Shown in pieces: positions 1 to 4,343 of a DNA stretch of 5,267 nucleotides. A program made the translations under genes and the position numbers. The number at the start of each line of letters is the position of its first letter. Position 1 is the stretch's first letter. The DNA comes from a bacterium (GTDB taxonomy: Bacteria > UBP13 > UBA5359): the NCBI GenBank assembly GCA_028685295.1, contig JAQUEL010000099.1, positions 1-5,267 on the forward strand, given 5' to 3'. The notes below the pieces were generated by a model. That model was given only the letters and a program-made list of their open reading frames with translations. It had not been told where the DNA came from and ran no database searches.

Positions 1-1124
1 GTCAGCATGTGATTAAAGTAGTCCATGACGAATTGATAAATATTATGGGTGACGATGCAGGCAAGCTTGCTCGCTCATCCACAGGCATGACGGTAATCAT
101 GCTGGTAGGGCTTCAGGGTTCCGGCAAGACGACCACAGCAGCCAAGCTGGCCGGTTTGTTGAATCGTGAAGGCAGACGCCCCTTGCTGGTGGCGGCCGAT
201 ATATACAGGCCTGCCGCCGTCAAGCAGTTGCAAGTGCTTGGAGAGAGTATCGGAACGCCTGTGTTCAGTATGGGAAACAGCCGTCCGGAGGATATAGTGC
301 GAGGCGCCCTTTCTGCTGCAGGGCAGCAATCGCTGGATACGGTCATTATAGATACAGCCGGCCGTTTACATATTGATAAAGATATGATGGAAGAGATCCA
401 CCGGCTGGAGGAGATATCCCGGCCGCAGGAGATTCTGCTGGTTTTGGATGCCGCTATGGGGCAGGAAGCCGTTAATGTGGCTCAGGAATTCGGCAGTCAT
501 GTCAGGCTTACCGGTTATATCATGAGCCGTTTTGACAGTGACACCCGCGGCGGGGCAGCATTATCCATCAGAGCGGTCACCGGCCTGCCGATAAAGTTTA
601 TCGGTGTCGGAGAGAAGCTGGACGCTCTGGAGGAATTCCATCCTCAGCGTATTGCCTCTAGGATCCTGGGCATGGGAGATGTCCTGACCCTGATAGAGAG
701 AGCCCAGGCTGCGGTGGATACGGCCGAGGCTGAGGCATTGGAAAAGAAGTTGAAGACCAATAGCTTCAACTTCGAGGATTTTGCCCAGCAAATGCGCCGG
801 ATGCGCAAGATGGGGCCGCTGGATCAGCTGTTGGCCATGGTGCCCGGCTTTGAGCGTATGAAAGATAAGGGCGGCATCAATATAGATGAGCGCCAGATGG
901 TCCGGGTGGAGGCTATGATCGGCTCTATGACAAGGCAGGAGCGGGGTAACCCCCAGATCATCGATGGCAGCCGCAGACGCAGGATAGCCAGCGGAAGCGG
1001 ATGTAATGTTCAGGAGGTCAACAGCCTGCTGAAACAATTTGAACAGGCAAAGAAGATGATGAAACGTCTGTCGGACATGGAACATAAGGGAGCGTACGGC
1101 GTGATGCCGAAGTTCCCATTTTAA
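1..1124 (+). CDS. ffh: Signal recognition particle GTPase Ffh (5'-truncated)
   Basis: Ffh binds 4.5S/scRNA and signal sequences of nascent proteins, and with FtsY delivers ribosomes to the membrane translocon. The frame is open at the left edge (first whole codon at 3), and Q-H-V-I-K-V-V-H-D-E-L matches the end of the N domain, so GTG at 9 is not the start. About 75 residues of a usual ~450 are missing. G-domain motifs: P-loop GLQGSGKTT (108-134), DTAGRL (351-368), a G4 region reading SRFDSDTRGGAALS (from 525), then a GVGEKLDALEEF segment and RILGMGD. The M domain follows from about 770, with methionine-rich helices, MGPLDQLLAMVPG, and the RNA-binding motif SRRRRIASGSG near 970-1000. G4 is unusual: family members normally have TKxD, here SRFD. 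The C-terminal tail after the M domain is short. The gene lies 64 bases before rpsP, consistent with one transcript. Identity is certain; the effect of the G4 change is unknown. Confidence 0.97.
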   Translation, partial: QHVIKVVHDELINIMGDDAGKLARSSTGMTVIMLVGLQGSGKTTTAAKLAGLLNREGRRPLLVAADIYRPAAVKQLQVLGESIGTPVFSMGNSRPEDIVRGALSAAGQQSLDTVIIDTAGRLHIDKDMMEEIHRLEEISRPQEILLVLDAAMGQEAVNVAQEFGSHVRLTGYIMSRFDSDTRGGAALSIRAVTGLPIKFIGVGEKLDALEEFHPQRIASRILGMGDVLTLIERAQAAVDTAEAEALEKKLKTNSFNFEDFAQQMRRMRKMGPLDQLLAMVPGFERMKDKGGINIDERQMVRVEAMIGSMTRQERGNPQIIDGSRRRRIASGSGCNVQEVNSLLKQFEQAKKMMKRLSDMEHKGAYGVMPKFPF

Positions 1125-1188
1125 GAGAAAAATGAATTAAAAGGGCAGACAAGCAAGGCATAAACAATAAAGAGGAGGAAGTAACAAG

Positions 1189-1488
1189 GTGGCGACAAGA
1201 ATCAGATTGAAAAGGATGGGAGCCAAGAAGCAGGCGTTTTACCGTGTGGTCGTATGTGATAAGAGGTCCCCGCGTAACGGACGTTTTATAGAGATCCTAG
1301 GGTATTATAATCCGCTGACCGATCCTGCCGAGATTAATATCGACGAGGAAAGGCTGAATCACTGGCTGGCGACAGGAGCATCTCCATCGGATTCCGTAGT
1401 TTCACTCCTGAAACAGAAGGGCATAATGCCTGCAACTACGATCGCTGAGTCTGTCGGGGTTGAAAGCCCGGAGCCTGCTGAAGCCTGA
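1189..1488 (+). CDS. rpsP: 30S ribosomal protein bS16
   Basis: bS16 binds 16S rRNA in the body of the small subunit and helps its assembly. The protein is 99 residues: a basic N-terminal half with [15 protein letters not shown] and [17 protein letters not shown], which are family signatures, then a region with [10 protein letters not shown] and a short acidic, alanine-rich C-terminal tail (ESPEPAEA). It is slightly longer than the common 80-90 residues because of that tail. The start is GTG, giving the standard M-A-T-R-I-R-L. It is supported by GGAGG at 1174-1178, 10 bases upstream. Sixty-four bases separate it from ffh and no promoter is evident in that gap, so it is probably co-transcribed with ffh. 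A 136-base gap follows before khpA. Confidence 0.97.
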   Translation: MATRIRLKRMGAKKQAFYRVVVCDKRSPRNGRFIEILGYYNPLTDPAEINIDEERLNHWLATGASPSDSVVSLLKQKGIMPATTIAESVGVESPEPAEA

Positions 1489-1506
1489 GGTTTCATGCAG
1501 GCAGCA
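1476..1506 (+). other. Possible RNA hairpin across the rpsP stop codon
   Basis: GCCTG (1483-1487) can pair with CAGGC (1498-1502). The stem can extend by TGCT (1476-1479) with AGCA (1503-1506) across a three-base bulge. CAGGC could instead pair with a second GCCTG at 1510-1514. No run of T follows, so an intrinsic terminator is unlikely. It may be an mRNA stability or processing element between rpsP and khpA. Such short stems also arise by chance, so support is weak. Confidence 0.25.
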
Positions 1507-1515
1507 AGGGCCTGG

Positions 1516-1549
1516 GTTATCATCGATTGCTCGACATAAAGCAAATAAC
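1516..1549 (+). other. Possible stem-loop in the rpsP-khpA gap
   Basis: TTGCT (1527-1531) pairs with AGCAA (1540-1544), and GTTAT (1516-1520) pairs with ATAAC (1545-1549). The two helices stack directly on the 3' side, with a six-base bulge on the 5' side. Together with the hairpin at the rpsP stop, this makes most of the 136-base gap potentially structured. No promoter with good -35 and -10 boxes was seen here. Function is unknown, and this rests only on pairing found by eye. Confidence 0.25.
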
Positions 1550-1611
1550 GGGTAACCGGGTATGCAAGAGAATTTGAAGCCGATAACAATGACTGCCCGG
1601 GTGGTCGTTTC

Positions 1612-1617
1612 AGGGGG
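1612..1617 (+). promoter_or_regulatory. Ribosome binding site deciding the khpA start
   Basis: AGGGGG lies 7 bases before ATG 1625 and pairs with the 16S tail if one G-U pair is allowed. The upstream in-frame ATG at 1562 has only a weak CGGG-type site. This favours 1625, which also gives the normal family N-terminus M-K-E-L. Confidence 0.7.
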
Positions 1618-1624
1618 TGCTTAT

Positions 1625-1855
1625 ATGAAGGAATTGCTGGAGTATTTGATTAAATCTTTAGTGGATTATCCCGATGAGGTTGAAGTCCAGCCGGTAGAAG
1701 GCGAGAGAACCGTTATCTTTGAGGTCAGAGTTGCTCCCGATGATATGGGTAAGGTTATCGGTAAGCATGGTAAAATAGCCAATGCTTTGCGGACTATCCT
1801 TAAGGCTGCAGCCACTAAGGATGGTAAAAAGGTTTCAATGGAGATCATATCTTGA
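1625..1855 (+). CDS. khpA: KhpA, small KH-domain RNA-binding protein
   Basis: KhpA is a cytoplasmic single-KH RNA-binding protein. In Gram-positive bacteria it pairs with KhpB/Jag and affects cell division, elongation and small-RNA binding. The protein is 76 residues, the family's usual size: MKELLEYLIKSLVDYPDEVEV at the N-terminus, a beta-strand region, then the KH core APDDMGKVIGKHGKIANALRT with the RNA-contacting G46-K-H-G49 loop, and a C-terminal KVSMEIIS strand. ATG 1625 is chosen over an in-frame ATG at 1562, which would add 21 residues not typical of the family and has a weaker SD. The stop TGA overlaps the TTG start of rimM (TTGA), suggesting translational coupling. Position between rpsP and rimM is the classic one for this gene (ylqC in Bacillus). 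Confidence 0.95.
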   Translation: MKELLEYLIKSLVDYPDEVEVQPVEGERTVIFEVRVAPDDMGKVIGKHGKIANALRTILKAAATKDGKKVSMEIIS

Positions 1856-2346
1856 CCCTTGAGATGGTAGAGGCCGGCGTTATTACAGGCGTACACGGAA
1901 TAACCGGAGAGGTCAAGTTTAATCCGCAAATGGATCTTCAGCCGCTACAGGGTGTAGAGGTCCGGCTGATTGATTCTCATGCTCCGGACAGATTGTATAA
2001 AGTTGAAAACGCCAGGCCGCATAAGGGATATCTGATACTTAAGCTTAAGGGTTGCGATACCAGGAACGACGCAGAGCTGCTTCGCGGCAGACGCGTCATG
2101 GTTCCGCCGGATGTGTTGACGCCGCTGGTTGAGGGTGAATACCTGATCGATGATATAATCGGACTTAAAGTTTACACTCTTTTCGGCGATTTTCTGGGCG
2201 AGATCGAGGAAGTCATAAAAACGGGTGCTAACGATGTTTACGTTGTGGGAAAACATCTTATCCCCGCTATTCATGACGTGGTCAGGGAGATAGATATGGA
2301 GCGGCGGCGCATGGTAATCGATCCGCTGGATGGTATGCTGGAGTAA
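1852..2346 (+). CDS. rimM: Ribosome maturation factor RimM
   Basis: RimM binds free 30S subunits and uS19 and helps mature the 16S rRNA 3' domain (head). The protein is 164 residues in two parts. The N-terminal RimM beta-barrel (about 5-85) holds AGVITGVHGITGEVKF, and LLRGRRVMVPPDV lies near its end. The C-terminal PRC-barrel (about 97-163) holds YLIDDIIGLKVYT, GANDVYVV, LIPAIHDVVREID and a final DPLDGMLE. The start chosen is TTG 1852, sharing TTGA with the khpA stop; it has GGAG at 1840-1843, 8 bases upstream. ATG 1864, four codons later, is possible but has no good SD of its own. trmD follows after 30 bases; rimM-trmD linkage is very common in bacteria. No ylqD gene lies before it, unlike in Bacillus. 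Confidence 0.96.
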   Translation: MTLEMVEAGVITGVHGITGEVKFNPQMDLQPLQGVEVRLIDSHAPDRLYKVENARPHKGYLILKLKGCDTRNDAELLRGRRVMVPPDVLTPLVEGEYLIDDIIGLKVYTLFGDFLGEIEEVIKTGANDVYVVGKHLIPAIHDVVREIDMERRRMVIDPLDGMLE

Positions 2347-2366
2347 ATATCAAAAGTGTCGAGCCC

Positions 2367-2371
2367 GGAGG
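2367..2371 (+). promoter_or_regulatory. Ribosome binding site deciding the trmD start
   Basis: GGAGG is 5 bases before ATG 2377. It lies downstream of GTG 2356, so it cannot serve that codon, and GTG 2356 has no SD of its own. A third candidate, TTG 2446, has only AGGT upstream. This site is the main reason for placing the start at 2377 and keeping an N-terminal tail on TrmD. Confidence 0.75.
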
Positions 2372-2376
2372 CTTGC

Positions 2377-2418
2377 ATGGGAATCCTGAAAGCGACAACT
2401 GATAATCAAGGGCCGGCA
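2377..2418 (+). repeat. N-terminal tail coding segment, copy 1 (trmD)
   Basis: The first 14 codons encode [14 protein letters not shown]. Aligned without gaps to the first 14 codons at 4302-4343 (MGTRKEITGNQQPA), 8 of 14 residues and, by my hand count, 31 of 42 bases agree. The two proteins are otherwise unrelated. It may be a diverged duplication of an initiation region or chance. Confidence 0.4.
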
Positions 2419-3186
2419 CCTGCACCCGAAGGGCGCAGGTATACATTGGATATAGTTACAATCTTTCCCGGCATAATTGAGAGCCACTTATCTGAGAGCC
2501 TTATAAAAAAGGCACGGGAAAGAGGCATATTGGTCGTTGAAGCGCACGATCTTCGCAATTATACCAGCGACAGGCACAGGACGGTTGATGATGCTCCTTA
2601 TGGCGGAGGCGCCGGCATGGTAATGAAGGCCCCGCCTTTTTTTGAAGCTGTAGATGCAATAACCGCATTGCGCGGATACAAACCGCACACTATTATGGTT
2701 ACCCCTCAGGGGAGAACCTTAAATCAGAAGAGAGCACAGGAATTGGCAGCCAGGGACGGGCTGCTCATTCTTTGCGGACATTATGAAGGTGTTGACGAAA
2801 GAGTGCGGGCGGCATTGGCAGATGAAGAGATATCGCTGGGTGATTATGTCCTTATGGGTGGCGAAGTAGCTGCTATGGCTATAGTGGAGGCCGTTTCCAG
2901 ATTGCTCCCCGGTGTTCTGGGAGCGATCGAAGCCCATAAAGAGGAATCACACTATGCCGGCTTGCTGGAGTATCCGCACTATACACGCCCGGCAGAGTAT
3001 CGGGGGCTTGGTGTGCCGGAGGTTCTCCTCTCCGGCAATCATAGCCGGATTGAACGCTGGCGCCGGCATGAAATGCTGCGCCGCACCTTGCAGAGAAGAC
3101 CGGAATTACTGCTGAAGGCCGATCTTGTTGATGACGACAAAAGCATGATGTGTGAACTTATTAAGAATAGGGATGTCTCACTTTAA
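2377..3186 (+). CDS. trmD: tRNA (guanine37-N1)-methyltransferase TrmD
   Basis: TrmD uses S-adenosylmethionine to methylate G37 beside the anticodon, preventing +1 frameshifts; it is a dimeric SPOUT enzyme with a trefoil knot. The 269-residue protein has an extra tail (1-21, Pro/Ala-rich) and then the usual core from [50 protein letters not shown] and [13 protein letters not shown] around the knot, then [13 protein letters not shown] and [18 protein letters not shown]175 matches the conserved catalytic Arg (E. coli R154). The position of the general-base Asp (E. coli D169, in EDSF) is Glu here, E190 in EESHY; the flanking segments align without a gap. ATG 2377 is favoured by GGAGG. TTG 2446 would give the ordinary short form (about 246 residues) with a poorer SD. 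The tail resembles that of the RNase HII protein starting at 4302. It lies 30 bases after rimM. Confidence 0.96.
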   Translation: MGILKATTDNQGPAPAPEGRRYTLDIVTIFPGIIESHLSESLIKKARERGILVVEAHDLRNYTSDRHRTVDDAPYGGGAGMVMKAPPFFEAVDAITALRGYKPHTIMVTPQGRTLNQKRAQELAARDGLLILCGHYEGVDERVRAALADEEISLGDYVLMGGEVAAMAIVEAVSRLLPGVLGAIEAHKEESHYAGLLEYPHYTRPAEYRGLGVPEVLLSGNHSRIERWRRHEMLRRTLQRRPELLLKADLVDDDKSMMCELIKNRDVSL

Positions 3187-3232
3187 CCAAGTTTGATCCA
3201 AATTTAGCCCTAATAACGGCCTTCGGGCGCGG

Positions 3233-3261
3233 TTGTAACCCGTTGGTCATTATGATATAAT
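3233..3261 (+). promoter_or_regulatory. Sigma-A type promoter upstream of rplS
   Basis: TTGTAA (3233-3238, 4 of 6 to the -35 consensus) is followed, 17 bases on, by a perfect TATAAT (3256-3261). TG at 3253-3254 makes it an extended -10. Transcription should begin near G3269, giving an rplS leader of about 86 bases. It would drive rplS, lepB and possibly rnhB-yraN apart from the upstream operon. Short repeats flank it: CCCGTT (3239-3244) against AACGGG (3279-3284), and CGGGCGC at both 3224-3230 and 3281-3287. Confidence 0.8.
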
Positions 3262-3268
3262 CTTGCTT

Positions 3269-3354
3269 GCCTGTTTTTAACGGGCGCATAGAATTAATAA
3301 TGAACATGCAGCTCGGTTTATATATAAGCCTAAATTAAAAATGTGGGGGATACC
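3269..3354 (+). promoter_or_regulatory. Structured 5' leader of rplS mRNA
   Basis: Two hairpins are visible. GCCTGTT (3269-3275) pairs with AACGGGC (3279-3285) around a TTT loop with one G-U pair, right at the predicted 5' end. GGTTTA (3315-3320) pairs with TAAGCC (3325-3330) around a TATA loop with one G-U pair, 24 bases before the start codon. Autoregulatory L19 leaders are known in low-GC Gram-positive bacteria, so this may be one. I cannot confirm a match to that family's consensus. A simple mRNA-stabilising 5' hairpin is the alternative. Confidence 0.45.
3345..3349 (+). promoter_or_regulatory. Ribosome binding site deciding the rplS start
   Basis: GGGGG is 5 bases before ATG 3355. The upstream in-frame GTG at 3343 overlaps this purine run and would add four residues (M-G-D-T) not found in the family, so ATG 3355 is preferred. 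Confidence 0.65.
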
Positions 3355-3699
3355 ATGGGCCAGATAAAGGTTATAGAGCAGGAGTTTATTAAAGAGAATG
3401 TGCCGGAATTCAATGTCGGGGATACCGTCAAGGTATATGTAAAGGTCGTTGAAGCCGGAAGTGAAAGAGTGCAGTCTTATGAAGGCGTAGTCATTCGTAA
3501 GCGTAATGGCGGTGTCAATGCTAACTTTACTGTCCGGCGCATAAGTAATGGTGTAGGTGTGGAAAGGACTTTTTTGATTAATTCGCCCCGTGTGGACAGA
3601 ATAGATGTTTTGCGACGAGGCGATGTCAGAAGGGCCAAGCTTTATTATTTACGTGAACGAGCCGGAAAGTCTGCTCGTATCAAGGAGAAAAGATCTTAA
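3355..3699 (+). CDS. rplS: 50S ribosomal protein bL19
   Basis: bL19 sits at the interface of the 50S and 30S subunits and contributes to an intersubunit bridge. The protein is 114 residues, matching the usual ~115. Family signatures run throughout: [19 protein letters not shown] near the N-terminus, [21 protein letters not shown] in the middle, [34 protein letters not shown], and the basic end ARIKEKRS. The start is ATG 3355 with a G-rich SD 5 bases upstream. It has its own promoter and a hairpin-bearing leader, so it can be expressed apart from trmD, which ends 168 bases before. Its stop TAA shares one base with the lepB start (TAATG). Confidence 0.97.
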   Translation: MGQIKVIEQEFIKENVPEFNVGDTVKVYVKVVEAGSERVQSYEGVVIRKRNGGVNANFTVRRISNGVGVERTFLINSPRVDRIDVLRRGDVRRAKLYYLRERAGKSARIKEKRS

Positions 3700-4217
3700 T
3701 GAATGAACGTCTCAAAGCGGAGATCAAGGAGACAGCAGAATCTTTGGTCATCGCTGTTGTTCTTGCTTTGATTATAAGGGCATTTATCATCCAGGCGTTT
3801 TATATCCCATCAGGGTCGATGGAACCAACGCTTAACGTGGGTGATCGCATACTGGTAAGCAAGTTTGTTTACCACTTCAAGCAGCCTGTTTACGGTGATG
3901 TCGTAGTCTTTAAGTTTCCCGGCGATACCAGCCGTGATTTTATCAAGCGAGTGGTAGGTTTGCCGGGAGATGTTATCTCCGTTTCCGAAGGGAAGCTTCA
4001 CCGTAACGGCAAGCCCATTACCGAAGAATATATAAAGGAACGCATTTATTATGATTTTGGTCCGGTGGAAGTTCCGCCGGGCAACCTCTTTGTGATGGGC
4101 GATAACCGGAACAACTCCAATGATAGCCATGAATGGGGGACCTTGCCCAGGGCTAATCTGTTGGGCAAGGCTCTGGTAGTATACTGGCCTATGCTCAAGA
4201 TGCGTGCCATAAGATAA
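3699..4217 (+). CDS. lepB: Type I signal peptidase LepB/SipS
   Basis: This enzyme cuts signal peptides from exported proteins on the outer face of the membrane, using a Ser-Lys dyad. The protein is 172 residues, the compact Gram-positive form. It has a short charged N-terminus, one membrane segment (about 15-34), then YIPSGSMEPTL with catalytic S40, GDRILVSKFVY, RDFIKRVVGLPGD with catalytic K83, and the C-terminal box FVMGDNRNNSNDSHEWGTL. In that last box the family usually has DSR; here it is D142-S143-H144. The start ATG 3699 overlaps the rplS stop by one base, with AAGGAG at 3682-3687 inside rplS, so the two are probably translationally coupled. lepB next to rplS is common in Clostridia and functionally echoes ffh at the other end of the cluster. 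rbgA, which often follows in related genomes, is missing. Confidence 0.96.
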   Translation: MNERLKAEIKETAESLVIAVVLALIIRAFIIQAFYIPSGSMEPTLNVGDRILVSKFVYHFKQPVYGDVVVFKFPGDTSRDFIKRVVGLPGDVISVSEGKLHRNGKPITEEYIKERIYYDFGPVEVPPGNLFVMGDNRNNSNDSHEWGTLPRANLLGKALVVYWPMLKMRAIR

Positions 4218-4253
4218 TCTTTAATAGTGAGGCAGGGATATGTTTATCAGCCT

Positions 4254-4292
4254 ACCTGTAATTAAAAATTGCGCTCCAAGAGCGCTGCAGGT
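4254..4292 (+). promoter_or_regulatory. RNA fold that could mask the rnhB ribosome binding site
   Basis: ACCTGTA (4254-4260) can pair with TGCAGGT (4286-4292), seven pairs with one G-U. Stacked on it is a perfect GCGCTC (4271-4276)/GAGCGC (4280-4285) hairpin with a CAA loop. The SD of rnhB, AGGTGA (4289-4294), is largely inside the outer stem. CCTACCT (4251-4257) could instead pair with AGGCAGG (4230-4236), six of seven, freeing the SD. No T-run follows, so it is not a terminator. Pairing was found by eye only. Confidence 0.4.
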
Positions 4293-4294
4293 GA
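4289..4294 (+). promoter_or_regulatory. Ribosome binding site of rnhB-yraN
   Basis: AGGTGA lies 7 bases before ATG 4302, good spacing, and supports that start over any later one. It overlaps the 3' arm of a predicted stem. Confidence 0.6.
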
Positions 4295-4301
4295 AGCGTG
4301 T

Positions 4302-4343
4302 ATGGGAACCCGGAAAGAGATAACCGGCAATCAACAACCGGCG
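4302..4343 (+). repeat. N-terminal tail coding segment, copy 2 (rnhB)
   Basis: The first 14 codons encode MGTRKEITGNQQPA and resemble those at 2377-2418 in trmD, in phase from the start codon. Differences fall mostly on second codon positions, so the likeness is not only synonymous drift. Confidence 0.4.

Noticed and set aside
9-11. GTG as the start of ffh
   Set aside because: The frame is open to the left edge and the residues before it fit the Ffh N domain; the real start lies outside the window.
561-1085. 174-codon antisense frame over ffh
   Set aside because: It mirrors conserved Ffh G and M domain codons and has no recognisable domain.
1181-1190. GTAACAAGGT, identical to a stretch near the 3' end of 16S rRNA
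   Set aside because: Only 10 bases match; it spans the rpsP start region and no rRNA flanks it, so it is chance.
1562-1624. Upstream ATG giving a 97-residue KhpA
   Set aside because: Weaker SD, and the added 21 residues are unlike the family; ATG 1625 gives the normal protein. It cannot be fully excluded.
2356-2376. GTG 2356 as the trmD start
   Set aside because: No SD before it; the strong GGAGG lies downstream of it and serves ATG 2377.
2912-3115. 67-codon + strand frame inside trmD
   Set aside because: Fully inside conserved TrmD sequence in another frame, with no domain support.
3187-3232. Intrinsic terminator after trmD
   Set aside because: The short GCC-TTCG-GGC hairpin (3219-3228) has only three clean pairs and no T-run follows, so read-through is likely.
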